A program made the translations under genes and the position numbers. From Caldisphaera sp046536515 (GTDB lineage Archaea > Thermoproteota > Thermoprotei_A > Sulfolobales > Acidilobaceae), in contig NZ_JAWDMQ010000037.1 of the NCBI RefSeq assembly GCF_046536515.1, positions 1 through 13,016 on the forward strand: a stretch of 13,016 bases of DNA. Direction: 5' to 3'. Below the pieces are notes generated by a model. The model was not told the origin of the DNA. It saw only the letters and a list, made by a program, of their open reading frames with translations, and did no database searches. Of the stretch, positions 1 to 6,803 are shown piece after piece (positions within the stretch are counted from its first letter, which is position 1; every line of letters starts with the position of its first letter).

Positions 1-114
1 ACCTATTGTCGTCTTTCCAGTACCAGGATTTCCTGCTACCAGTATTATTGATCCTCTGTATATTTGGTTTAAAATATCGTCGAGGCCTTTAATTCCTAGC
101 TTTGTTAAAGACAA
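1..114 (-). CDS. RecA/KaiC-like ATPase, N-terminal fragment
   Basis: This gene runs off the left edge, and only its first 38 codons are present. The visible protein reads MSLTKLGIKGLDDIL at the start and then has a Walker A loop, GNPGTGKT, at residues 28-35, preceded by the hydrophobic strand SIILVA. The order (I/L)KGLDDIL, then RGSIILVAG, then Walker A is typical of the KaiC/RadA-like ATPase family (RecA superfamily) that is abundant in archaea. I chose the TTG at 114-112 because a GGTG Shine-Dalgarno-like sequence lies just upstream and no ATG or GTG is available in frame after the upstream stop. It lies on the same strand as the small gene at 258-572, about 140 nt downstream of it. Which KaiC subfamily it belongs to, and its role, cannot be told from this fragment. 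Confidence 0.8.
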   Translation of the reverse strand, partial: MSLTKLGIKGLDDILNQIYRGSIILVAGNPGTGKTTIG

Positions 115-170
115 TATCCACCACTTTAGTCCTATCCATTGATAGTGTTACATTTTTTGAATATAAGCTT

Positions 171-257
171 TTTTGTGCAAACACAAAATTATAAACTTAT
201 CTTTCCCATCAGAAATCCATCAATAAGGGCTAGCTGTTTACTTTATTTTGCACAAAA
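171..257 (-). repeat. Nested inverted repeats ahead of the KaiC-like gene
   Basis: Between the small gene ending at 258 and the ATPase start at 114 there are two overlapping inverted repeats. Positions 171-188 form a perfect hairpin (TTTTGTG, loop CAAA, CACAAAA). The 11-mer at 171-181 (TTTTGTGCAAA) also has its exact reverse complement at 247-257. In a minus-strand transcript the segment could fold in two mutually exclusive ways. No U-rich run marks a clear terminator. The inverted repeats are seen directly; a regulatory function is only a suggestion. Confidence 0.45.
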
Positions 258-572
258 TCACTGCATAGAATTTATCATGTCTTTAAAGGGTTTTTCGTCC
301 CCATTTTCCAAAGAATTAATTACACTATCAATTTTTGATGAATCAAAATTTAATGCTCTGCATATTATTTTAAATAAAAGCCTTGCAGTGTTTTCTGATG
401 ATATTTCTTTTATCAAATTAAATGCCTGTAAAGGGTTTTCAACAACTAATAATTTAAAAGACTTCTTATAATAAGTATATGAATTATGGTTTAAATTTAT
501 ATATAGGCCTAGGGCAACTTTTTTTATGGTTTCATCGATTAACTCTAATACGTTGTTGAGCCCTTTGCCCAA
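258..572 (-). CDS. Small helical protein of unknown function (104 aa)
   Basis: I do not recognise this protein. It is a predominantly helical, soluble-looking chain (VLELIDETIKKVALGLY, then FNLIKEISSENTARLLFKII, then IDSVINSLENGDEKPFKDMINSM) without cysteine motifs or membrane segments. The reading frame opens with two GTG codons at 584-579. However, those bases form a GGTGA ribosome-binding sequence, so I place the start at the TTG 572-570, five bases beyond it, which matches the GGTG-to-start spacing of neighbours. A palindromic TATA-like TATTTAAATA lies at 628-637. It shares strand with the Cys-rich gene upstream and the KaiC-like ATPase downstream, so it may belong to that unit. Some functional tie to the ATPase is possible but not shown. 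Confidence 0.6.
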   Translation of the reverse strand: MGKGLNNVLELIDETIKKVALGLYINLNHNSYTYYKKSFKLLVVENPLQAFNLIKEISSENTARLLFKIICRALNFDSSKIDSVINSLENGDEKPFKDMINSMQ

Positions 573-627
573 TAAATTCACCACTTAGATATTATTTATT
601 TTCCATTTTTTGTTTTTCGTTTCCAGA

Positions 628-637
628 TATTTAAATA
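628..637 (-). promoter_or_regulatory. Putative TATA box for the gene at 258-572
   Basis: TATTTAAATA lies 56 to 65 bases upstream of the chosen TTG start, in a very AT-rich spacer (585-701). A start site about 25 bases downstream would give a leader of roughly 35 nt containing the GGTGA sequence. The element is palindromic, so its direction is set only by the neighbouring gene. Confidence 0.35.
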
Positions 638-701
638 CTATATAATCAAAATATATAATATTCTATATTAGATAATTAAAAATTAATAAAATTATTTTTC
701 T

Positions 702-992
702 TTAAATAAGTGTGTTAACTATATCCTGAAAATTATTAGGCATAATTTTTTTATTTTTATTAAGATTATCATAAACCTTATCCAAATACTCTAAAAACAA
801 AGGGCAAGTATCAAATCTACCATCTCTATCACATTTAGAATTTTTGTTTTTCATTGTAAGCATTAGAAAGCATTGTATCGTCTTCTTATCAAAATAAGGA
901 CATAACTTATATTGTGCTTTAGCGCTTTTTAACATCTTTAAAATCCATTTTTTCTTTCCATCTTGGTCGTTTGTTTGCTTTGGCTCGCTCAC
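702..992 (-). CDS. Small four-cysteine protein of unknown function (96 aa)
   Basis: The protein is lysine-rich and carries four cysteines at residues 31, 41, 54 and 63 (KLCPYF, QCFL, KCDRDG, TCPLF). The two CP pairs and the spacing suggest a structural metal site such as zinc or Fe-S, but I cannot assign it to a named family. The open frame reaches a GTG at 1001. That GTG overlaps a GGTGAGG ribosome-binding sequence, and the GTG at 992 lies five bases behind it, so I prefer 992. It is on the same strand as the M50-like protease gene, 56 nt downstream of that gene's stop, and may be transcribed with it. No function can be given. Confidence 0.6.
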   Translation of the reverse strand: MSEPKQTNDQDGKKKWILKMLKSAKAQYKLCPYFDKKTIQCFLMLTMKNKNSKCDRDGRFDTCPLFLEYLDKVYDNLNKNKKIMPNNFQDIVNTLI

Positions 993-1048
993 TTCCCTCA
1001 CCTAAAAACATAGTTATTAGCTCGAGAATAATAACCTAATTAGAAAAA

Positions 1049-1630
1049 CTACAAAATAAAGACTAAAGATAAAGATAAAATGAACAGGAAAACCCATAAA
1101 GCAATATCTAATCTTAATATTTTCTCTCCATCCAAAGGTGGTATTGGTATCAAATTAAAAGTTGATATATATGCATTTACCCAACCTATATCTTTAAGAA
1201 AAGCAGAATATAATGGAAAACCAAATGATACTATATATAAAGCTATTGCTATTACTATATTCGTTATAGGTCCACCTGCAACAGAATATAACAAACCTTT
1301 TCTTGATACTGGTCCAAGAGTCCATGTTTTGACATAACCTGGCATCAAAAGCTTAATAGGCAATATTGAAGATATAAGAGTTATTAATACACCTAAAACA
1401 TTAGCTGTATATCTAGAGGCCATATGATATTTCCTTGATAAATACCTATGCATGTATTCATGCGAAATAAAGCCAACAATAATTCCTATAAATATAGGAG
1501 ACATGTAAAAATATAAGTTAACTATTTGAGTCCCCCCCAAAGCTATAGTTATAGATAGAATACCCAATATCCATGACAAAGGCTCTCCAATCTCGGCAAA
1601 AATAGCTGCTTTCCATGATCTTCCTTCCAA
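1049..1630 (-). CDS. Site-2-protease-like M50 membrane metalloprotease
   Basis: This 193-residue protein has the hallmarks of the M50 (S2P/RseP-like) family of intramembrane zinc proteases. The zinc motif HEYMH is at residues 57-61, inside or beside a hydrophobic segment. A GGP(I)TN turn is at 119-124, and the third-ligand motif NLIPIPPLDG is at 159-168, where the aspartate completes the zinc site. Hydrophobic stretches suggest about five membrane segments (near 18-33, 44-58, 77-95, 112-140 and 175-193). There is no PDZ or CBS domain, so it is a minimal form. The start is TTG 1630-1628, behind a GAGGGGG sequence. It is divergent from the NMN adenylyltransferase gene across about 115 bp. The family cleaves membrane-anchored substrates such as anti-sigma or transcription factors; the substrate here is unknown. 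Confidence 0.85.
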   Translation of the reverse strand: MEGRSWKAAIFAEIGEPLSWILGILSITIALGGTQIVNLYFYMSPIFIGIIVGFISHEYMHRYLSRKYHMASRYTANVLGVLITLISSILPIKLLMPGYVKTWTLGPVSRKGLLYSVAGGPITNIVIAIALYIVSFGFPLYSAFLKDIGWVNAYISTFNLIPIPPLDGEKILRLDIALWVFLFILSLSLVFIL

Positions 1631-1702
1631 TTTCTACCCCCTCTTATTCCTTTGTTAACGGAATAAAAAATAATTAGTAATGTTCAGATTCAGAAATATT
1701 TG

Positions 1703-1714
1703 TGTTTTTAAGTT
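1703..1714 (+). promoter_or_regulatory. Putative TATA box for the NMN adenylyltransferase gene
   Basis: TGTTTTTAAGTT lies about 37 bases upstream of the TTG at 1746 and resembles the GGTTTTTAA element before aRF1 and PAN. A start near 1732 would leave a very short leader that still contains the GGGGT ribosome-binding sequence at 1735-1739. Confidence 0.4.
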
Positions 1715-1745
1715 TGAGAACATAAAAATTAACTGGGGTATTAAT

Positions 1746-2270
1746 TTGGTAGAGAGGGCATTAATATATGGAAGATTTCAACCGTTTCATCTAGGCCATT
1801 TGAGCCTAGTTAAATGGTCTTTTGAGCAGGGATTTGATGAAGTAGCTATATTGGTCGGCATGGCCTCTGAAAACTATACTCCTAGGAATCCGTTCACTGC
1901 AGGAGAAAGAATAGAAATGGCAAGGCTATCAGCAAAAGACAGTGGTATTCCATTAGATAAGATCATAACAGCAACGATACCTACGCTTGAAATAAGCATT
2001 GGGTGCGCATATTATGTTTTATCATACATACCAAAGGTTAAAGCAATTTTAACAAGAAATCCAGTTATAAGCAAGGCATTTGCAGATGCTGGTATCGAAG
2101 TATTAACACCACCACTTTTTAATAGAAATGAATGGAGAGGAGAAGTAATAAGAGAACTTATGGCAAAAAACGATAAGAAATGGAAGAACTATGTTACTCC
2201 TTCTGTTGTAAATTATATAGAGGATATAAATGGAATTGATAGGGTTAGAAAAATAAATTCGGAGGACTAG
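1746..2270 (+). CDS. Archaeal nicotinamide-nucleotide adenylyltransferase
   Basis: The enzyme joins NMN (or nicotinate mononucleotide) and ATP to make NAD(+) or its deamido precursor in the cytoplasm. The protein starts VERALIYGRFQPFHLGH, with the nucleotidyltransferase HxGH motif as HLGH at residues 15-18. The second conserved segment, NEWRGEVIREL, is at 128-138, where archaeal NMNATs have a (S/R)GTxIR-like element. Length (174 aa) fits the archaeal family. The frame is open back to an ATG at 1680, but the extra 22 residues precede the normal family N-terminus. TTG 1746 has GGGGT seven bases upstream, so I place the start there. Its stop overlaps that of the convergent aRF1 gene by three bases. 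Confidence 0.93.
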   Translation: MVERALIYGRFQPFHLGHLSLVKWSFEQGFDEVAILVGMASENYTPRNPFTAGERIEMARLSAKDSGIPLDKIITATIPTLEISIGCAYYVLSYIPKVKAILTRNPVISKAFADAGIEVLTPPLFNRNEWRGEVIRELMAKNDKKWKNYVTPSVVNYIEDINGIDRVRKINSED

Positions 2271-3373
2271 GATATTTTATATCTTAATATACCCGCTACT
2301 CCGCCAAATGTTTTATAAAACCAATCCGATTCAGGTAAGCTATTTGGTATTACAATAATTTTTGCACCCGATTTTTCAGCTTCTTCTTTCCATTTTTCTA
2401 TATTCACATCCTCATGTAAAAGCAAGATCGAAACCATGCCCATCTCTAGTGATCTTTTAACATCATCTTCCCCATAAACAACAAGCTTGGTATTCCTCGC
2501 TAAATGTGATTTAAATGTTTCTAATGCTTCATTAGCATCTCTATAAACTGCAAATTGAACAACGTTTTGAGCTTTTATTATAACTTCTCTTAAACCCTGC
2601 TCTCCTTGATATGCAACATCTATAAGCTCTTTGTTTACTAATTGTTGCAACCTATAATCTAAATAACCACCCTTAACAAAGTCTTCTTTAGCATATCCCG
2701 GACCGGCTATTATAATTGCTTTTAGCTTCCCCATTTCTAAATATGGTAAAAAGTAATTTGTTACTCTTTCTCCTAACCTCTTTAAAAATTCATCAACCAT
2801 TTGCTCTATAATCCTATCAATTCTTCGCTGACTCTGTCCACCCATCATATGCTTTCCAGGTATATAATCTTCTACTTCATCTAGAACTTCAAGCCTGCTA
2901 CCTTTTAATATTCCTATGGTTGCTTGATCCCTTTCAACTATTACAATACCTACTACATCTTCATTTTGAACCATTTCCTCTAATATTTCTAAGACAAATT
3001 TCTTATCTGTTCTATAATAAAATACAGGTACCTTTTCTGGAGGGCTAAACATATCGCATATAAATTCTCCTGTTTCCATATTTTCTCCGCAAAAAGCTAC
3101 TAAACCGTTTGCTGGAATTTTTTGAAGCATTGACACTCTATCCATGGCTGCAGAAACAGCTCTTTTTACAGCTTGTCTTGTTCTTTTTAGCTTAATGTTA
3201 TCGCTTATTGATAGTTCATCCCTTAATAACTGTAATACATCTCCTATAGGCCTTCCTGGAGGGACGTAAAGACTCAGCAATACAGTTGCTGGCGCGTTCC
3301 ATTCTTTTAATTCTTTTAACACCTGAGCTAGTTGTTTTTTATCTATCAATAGCTTTTCTTCCAAGCTCGACAT
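2267..3373 (-). CDS. prf1: Archaeal peptide chain release factor aRF1
   Basis: aRF1 recognises all three stop codons and triggers peptide release in the ribosome. The 368-residue protein has the three expected domains. The N domain (about 1-135) contains the stop-decoding motif region, NIKL at 59-62 followed by KRTRQAV. The middle domain contains the catalytic GGQ at 178-180 within GKHMMGGQSQRR. The C domain (about 270-368) ends in a region of the L7Ae/Pelota-like fold that contacts the aIF/ABCE1-type partner. The start ATG has GAGGT eight bases upstream. The decoding motif is usually NIKS; the serine is leucine here. The gene has its own BRE/TATA at 3441-3454 and ends tail-to-tail against the NMN adenylyltransferase gene with shared CTAG. 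Confidence 0.95.
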   Translation of the reverse strand: MSSLEEKLLIDKKQLAQVLKELKEWNAPATVLLSLYVPPGRPIGDVLQLLRDELSISDNIKLKRTRQAVKRAVSAAMDRVSMLQKIPANGLVAFCGENMETGEFICDMFSPPEKVPVFYYRTDKKFVLEILEEMVQNEDVVGIVIVERDQATIGILKGSRLEVLDEVEDYIPGKHMMGGQSQRRIDRIIEQMVDEFLKRLGERVTNYFLPYLEMGKLKAIIIAGPGYAKEDFVKGGYLDYRLQQLVNKELIDVAYQGEQGLREVIIKAQNVVQFAVYRDANEALETFKSHLARNTKLVVYGEDDVKRSLEMGMVSILLLHEDVNIEKWKEEAEKSGAKIIVIPNSLPESDWFYKTFGGVAGILRYKIS

Positions 3374-3440
3374 CTTTATTACCTCTTGCCTACCACATTT
3401 TATTACTATTTAATGAATTCATTTTTATAGTGCAACTAGA

Positions 3441-3454
3441 GTTAAAAACCTTTT
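3441..3454 (-). promoter_or_regulatory. BRE/TATA element of the aRF1 gene
   Basis: On the minus strand this reads AAAAGGTTTTTAAC, about 71 bases upstream of the ATG. The same AAGGTTTTTAA core is found before the genes starting at 3877 and 9592, which supports it as the BRE plus TATA consensus of this genome. Confidence 0.55.
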
Positions 3455-3505
3455 ACTTGATTAAAATTTCCCTTTAGTAAACAAAATGATCAAATTTTAT
3501 ATAAT

Positions 3506-3877
3506 TTATGAAGCTACTTTTTTATATTGTCTTTCACACATAGTTGAGGATATAGCTGATATAGCTGATATTAATGGCCTTACATTAGTATAAATTGGGT
3601 CCCTCGGACTAGAGTTCCTCATAACTACATTTGCCTTATCAGATAAAATGCAGGCCTCTACCTCCTTAACTAAGTTGTGCCCATTCTTATTATCATAAAT
3701 TATTTTTTGTATCTCTATTACAAATCCTTGCAATATTGCTTTCCATTGTCTAACCAAAATTAAGCTATCATTAATAGAATTTTTAGATATTTCAAGCAAC
3801 CTTTTCTCTGATTTATCCAGACCCTCTATGTATTTTATTAGCTCCATTTCAATACCTGCGAGTTCATCAAGTGACAA
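3506..3877 (-). CDS. Helical protein of unknown function (123 aa)
   Basis: I do not recognise this protein. The N-terminal 65 residues are strongly helical and amphipathic (ELAGIEMELIKYIEGLDKSEKRL and following). There are only two cysteines and no membrane segment. Near the C-terminus the residues AIS are repeated (LISAISAISS), produced by a 9-bp tandem repeat, GATATAGCT, at 3549-3572. The start is TTG 3877-3875 with GGGGAGG just upstream. The spacing is short (about three bases), so the ATG at residue 12 is an alternative. A BRE/TATA element lies at 3961-3975, immediately next to the right edge of a decayed mobile-element copy (3977-4257). Confidence 0.6.
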   Translation of the reverse strand: MSLDELAGIEMELIKYIEGLDKSEKRLLEISKNSINDSLILVRQWKAILQGFVIEIQKIIYDNKNGHNLVKEVEACILSDKANVVMRNSSPRDPIYTNVRPLISAISAISSTMCERQYKKVAS

Positions 3878-3960
3878 GGCCCTCCCCTTTTTTATTTTAT
3901 ATAAATAATATATATAAGGTGTAAATGTTTTAATAAAATTTAAATGTTTTAAAAATTCTT

Positions 3961-3975
3961 AGTTTAAAAACCTTA
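3961..3975 (-). promoter_or_regulatory. BRE/TATA element for the gene at 3506-3877
   Basis: The minus strand reads CATAAGGTTTTTAAACT across about 3961-3977, sharing AAGGTTTTTAA with the aRF1 and PAN promoters. It sits about 90 bases upstream of the TTG start, implying a leader of about 60 nt. Confidence 0.5.
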
Positions 3976-3976
3976 T

Positions 3977-4257
3977 GTTTGCCCTTATACTTTTATTTTA
4001 CTCATTTTATATCCTCATGATCAGGTTTAGAGAATTCATCATCAATCATCATAGGTAGTCATAAGACTCCTTTAAGCCTAATACCAAGGGCCAATATTTC
4101 TAGTTCTTCATATATACTGTAAAATTCCTTTTTACATTTATCAACCCTTGGGGTTTGCCCTCATTATGTTAATAAATAACTTCATTTAATAGATTAGGTT
4201 TCAAAAATCTTCCCATAGTTAAAATAAACTAATATAATTAGATTATTAAAAAGATTC
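3977..4257 (-). mobile_element. Decayed repeat, copy A (IS605-like relic)
   Basis: This gene-free stretch between divergent genes holds a degraded copy of the repeat family also seen at 5926-6190 and 12584-13016. The segment 4130-4257, read on the minus strand, matches 12584-12713 with only about four substitutions and two 1-base indels. It includes a hairpin-forming part (AAACCCCAAGGGTTG). Toward 3977 the copy keeps weaker matches to the right end of the other copies: CTTAAAGGAGTC..ATGAC..ACCTA, then CTGATCATGA, then AAAATAAAAGTATAAGGGCAAAC. Every frame is broken by stops, so it is not coding. Assignment to an IS200/IS605 (TnpB) right end is inferred from layout and hairpins. Confidence 0.6.
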
Positions 4258-4322
4258 TGTCAAAAAAGATTAAACATAACCAAAAAAGCTCTTTTCTACA
4301 TCTATAACTGTGGCGAGCCGGA

Positions 4323-4817
4323 TTGGGAGAAGAAGAAATTTACTGTGAAATGTGTGGCTCCCTAATAAGAGGGAAGCCTTTTAAAGCACTCGTCGATGGA
4401 ACTGAAATGATATTATGCGCAAATTGTTATAATAAGCTTATGAAAAGTGGAAGAGCGTTGCCAGCGCCTGAAAGAAAGATAGAACAGAAAAAAGCCGAGA
4501 AGCCTAAGAAAACATTTAAATCTGTGGATCAATTCGAAATTATTGAAGGATATGGAGAAGAAATTAGGAAGGGAAGAGAATCAAAGGGTTGGACTCAGGC
4601 AGTTCTTGCTCAGAAGCTTAAAATAAGTGAAGCATTGCTTAAAAAAATTGAAAGTGAAAAAGTTAAACCATCCATAGATCTTGCAAAAAAGATCGAACAA
4701 ATACTTAAAGTTAAAGTGCTCCAACCTGTTGAATTTGATGAAGGAGAGGAAAGCAGTTTATCCCCAGATAAAGTAACATTTGGAGATGTTGTAGTAGTAA
4801 GAAGGGATGAAGATTAA
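4323..4817 (+). CDS. mbf1: MBF1-type transcriptional coactivator (zinc ribbon + HTH)
   Basis: The 164-residue protein has the archaeal MBF1 architecture. An N-terminal zinc ribbon has cysteines at 8, 11, 32 and 35 (YCEMCG and LCANCY). A basic linker (about 45-68) follows, then a Cro/C1-type helix-turn-helix at about 76-132 (GYGEEIRKGRESKGWTQAVL, LAQKLKISEALLKKIE, PSIDLAKKIEQILKV). MBF1 in eukaryotes bridges TBP and activators; in archaea it has also been linked to ribosomes and translation. The start is the TTG at 4323, the only suitable start after an in-frame stop at 4305; its ribosome-binding sequence is weak. The HflX gene begins directly after its stop, so the two are very likely one operon. 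Confidence 0.9.
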   Translation: MGEEEIYCEMCGSLIRGKPFKALVDGTEMILCANCYNKLMKSGRALPAPERKIEQKKAEKPKKTFKSVDQFEIIEGYGEEIRKGRESKGWTQAVLAQKLKISEALLKKIESEKVKPSIDLAKKIEQILKVKVLQPVEFDEGEESSLSPDKVTFGDVVVVRRDED

Positions 4818-5912
4818 TTGGACTTCGATGGAAATAATAAGAAAAAAGCTTTTTTAATTTTATCTAGTAAGTTTTATGAGCATATTGATGAAGCTTTTGT
4901 TCTTGCAGATACGGCAGGATATGAGGTTGTTGGGTTCAAGAAATTTAAAGGGGGTAAGAGGATAACAGATAACCTAATAGATATTATTAAAGATAATAAG
5001 AATGACTTAGAGTTTGATACAGTAATTTATTATGGAGATATAGAACCTTCATCAGTGTTTAAACTTGAAAAGGAAACTAAAATAAGAATGTTGGATAGGG
5101 TTCAACTCATATTAGAAATTTTTGCTCAACATGCAGGAAGTAAAGAGGCAATGCTTCAAATAGAAATGGCAAGGATTAAACATGATTTACCTATAATAAG
5201 AGAATATATTAGAAGAACTAAATTAGGAGAACTTGCTGGTTTTTTAGGCCCAGGTAAGTATGGGATTGACACATATAAAAAGCAGTTAACATCAAGGCTA
5301 GCAAAAATAAAGGGGGAACTAGAGCGATTAAGAAAAACTGAACAAGAAAGGTTGCTGAGGAGAAAGGAGCTAGGAATGATAAGCATTCCAATTGTTGGTT
5401 ACGCTTCAGCAGGTAAAACTTCGCTTTTTAATTTAATAACAGGTGAGTCAAAGCCTGTTGGCCCAGAATATTTTACTACGCTTTTTCCTAAACATAAAAT
5501 GATAAAATATGATGGTTTAGAGCTGGCATTTGCTGATACTGTTGGATTTATAAGAGATGTACCTCCTGAGGTAATAGAGGCCTTTTATTCAACCTTGGAA
5601 GAGGTCACAATTTCGGATATAATAGTTTTTGTTGTAGACATAACAGAGAGCGAAAAAGATATGAAAGAGAAGATATTAGCTGGAACTGATATATTAAAGA
5701 AACTGAATGCCATAAATAAACCAATAGTTTTTGCTTTAAATAAAATAGACGAGGTGAAAAGTGATAAAATTTCTAGTAAAGCCAATGCTATAAAAGAGAC
5801 TTTTCCTTTTATCAATAAAATCATACCAATTTCTGCAAAGAAAAATATAGGGATTGATAATTTATTAAAAGAAATTATAAGCATAAGTAGAAACATCAAG
5901 GTATATGTTTAA
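4818..5912 (+). CDS. hflX: HflX-family ribosome-associated GTPase
   Basis: HflX proteins bind 50S subunits and use GTP and ATP to split or rescue stalled ribosomes. The N-terminal HflX domain (about 10-185) includes RVQLILEIFAQHAGSKEAMLQIEMARI and the glycine-rich GPGKYGIDT (144-152), where many bacterial members have GPGETQ. A helical coiled segment follows (about 155-185). The GTPase domain has G1 GYASAGKT (194-201), G3 DTVGF (240-244), G4 NKID (308-311) and G5 SAK (339-341). It lacks a long C-terminal extension, as is common in archaeal members. Its TTG start follows directly on the MBF1 stop codon (TAATTG), implying translational coupling. The pairing of MBF1 and HflX suggests a joint role in ribosome quality control. 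Confidence 0.92.
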   Translation: MDFDGNNKKKAFLILSSKFYEHIDEAFVLADTAGYEVVGFKKFKGGKRITDNLIDIIKDNKNDLEFDTVIYYGDIEPSSVFKLEKETKIRMLDRVQLILEIFAQHAGSKEAMLQIEMARIKHDLPIIREYIRRTKLGELAGFLGPGKYGIDTYKKQLTSRLAKIKGELERLRKTEQERLLRRKELGMISIPIVGYASAGKTSLFNLITGESKPVGPEYFTTLFPKHKMIKYDGLELAFADTVGFIRDVPPEVIEAFYSTLEEVTISDIIVFVVDITESEKDMKEKILAGTDILKKLNAINKPIVFALNKIDEVKSDKISSKANAIKETFPFINKIIPISAKKNIGIDNLLKEIISISRNIKVYV

Positions 5913-5925
5913 TATGTGAGCTACC

Positions 5926-6190
5926 GTTTGTCCATATACTTTCATTTCAATCATTTTTATTCATGATAGAGCGTAGGGACTTAGCCCTCAACCACCTATA
6001 AACTGTAGGTAAGTCATGTGACCCCTTTAAGCACAACGCATAGAGCTTACATTTTTGTATCACTCTCACCCTTTTAAACATAGCTTACATCAACATGAGA
6101 GGTCATCAATTTATAGTTATGGATGAAAGATTTCTATTAATATGAAAAAGAATTCAGCCCTCCCTTACGGAAAGGACTTCCGCCCCCTTA
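5926..6190 (-). mobile_element. Decayed repeat, copy B (IS605-like relic)
   Basis: The 330-bp gap between hflX and trm56 is filled by this copy. On the minus strand its right end reads GGTGGTTGAGGGCTAAGTCC followed by CTAC, then AAAATGATTGAAATGAAAGT (complement of 5926-5996). This nearly matches the right end of the copy at 12941-13016. The other end (6126-6161) matches 12713-12748: AGGGCTGAAT, then CAT.TTAATAGAAATCTTT. A hairpin (CCTT, ACGGA, AAGG at 6163-6175) lies at the outer edge. The frame fragments read KGSHDLPT...WLRAKSL, similar to KESHDPPT...WLRAKSL in the 12584-13016 copy, but they carry stops. It is not coding now. TnpB/IS605 origin is inferred. Confidence 0.6.
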
Positions 6191-6200
6191 AACCCACAAT

Positions 6201-6210
6201 AATTTAAAAA
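6201..6210 (+). promoter_or_regulatory. Putative TATA box of the trm56-tfe-methyltransferase operon
   Basis: AATTTAAAAA lies about 33 bases upstream of the trm56 ATG, directly outside the decayed repeat ending near 6190. A start near 6231 would give a leader of only about 12 nt. That fits the lack of a strong ribosome-binding sequence there (only AGGT at 6233-6236). Confidence 0.4.
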
Positions 6211-6242
6211 ACTATGCTTTTCTTAGCAAATTAGGTATAAAA

Positions 6243-6803
6243 ATGGAAAGCATAGAAAACCTTTCAAAGATATACGAAAAAGTCTATGTATTAAGACTAG
6301 GACATAGACCAGAAAGGGATAAGAGAATAACAACTCATGTTGCATTAGTTTCTAGAGCCTTTGGAGCGAACGGCTTTATTTTAGAAGGTATTTGCGATAA
6401 AAAGGTTGAGGAATCATTAATAAAAGCATCTAAAAGTTGGGGAGGAAGAATTGATTATTTATGTAATGTTAACGGAAAAGAATTCGTTAAAAAATGGAAG
6501 GAAGAGGGAGGGGAAGTAATTAATTTAACTATGTATGGTCTAGGCGTTGAAGGTGTTATAGATAAGATATCTTCAGTTCCTAAGAAAAAGCTCATAATAG
6601 TTGGCTCTGAAAAAGTTGAGAGGTTTTATTATGATAATTCTGATTACAATGTAGCGATAGGGTGGCAACCCCATAGCGAAGTAGCTGCTTTAGCAATTTT
6701 TTTAGATAGATTATTTAAAGGCAGAGAACTATTATATAATTACAGGGACGCACAATACAGAATAATACCATCTATAAGAGGGAAAAAGGTTGAAAGAAAA
6801 TAA
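6243..6803 (+). CDS. trm56: tRNA (cytidine-56)-2'-O-methyltransferase aTrm56
   Basis: The enzyme methylates the ribose of C56 in the T-loop of archaeal tRNAs using S-adenosylmethionine. It is a dimeric SPOUT-fold protein. Its signatures are clear: YVLRLGHRPERDKRITTHV (15-33) and the knot segment GWQPHSEVAALAIFLDRLF (140-158). Length (186 aa) fits. The usual knot reads GNQPHSE; tryptophan replaces asparagine at 141. An N-terminal extension of about 13 residues precedes the family core, so an internal start is possible, but ATG 6243 is well placed behind a TATA element. Its stop lies 14 bases inside the TFE gene, and TFE overlaps the methyltransferase gene, so the three form one operon. Confidence 0.93.
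   Translation: MESIENLSKIYEKVYVLRLGHRPERDKRITTHVALVSRAFGANGFILEGICDKKVEESLIKASKSWGGRIDYLCNVNGKEFVKKWKEEGGEVINLTMYGLGVEGVIDKISSVPKKKLIIVGSEKVERFYYDNSDYNVAIGWQPHSEVAALAIFLDRLFKGRELLYNYRDAQYRIIPSIRGKKVERK

Noticed and set aside
616..626. CTGGAAACGAA on the minus strand resembles the core of archaeal origin recognition boxes (ORB).
   Set aside because: It is a single 11-base match with no second copy, no G-rich extension and no orc1/cdc6 gene nearby; chance is likely at this length.
4030..4065. ATGATGA ... CTGA on the minus strand, resembling boxes C and D of a C/D sRNA.
   Set aside because: The D'/C' boxes and terminal stem are missing, and the segment aligns with the right end of the decayed repeat family.
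4253..4322. GGCGAGCCGG just before the MBF1 gene looked like part of a structural RNA.
   Set aside because: No cloverleaf or stable stem can be drawn and the segment is only about ten GC-rich bases at the start codon.
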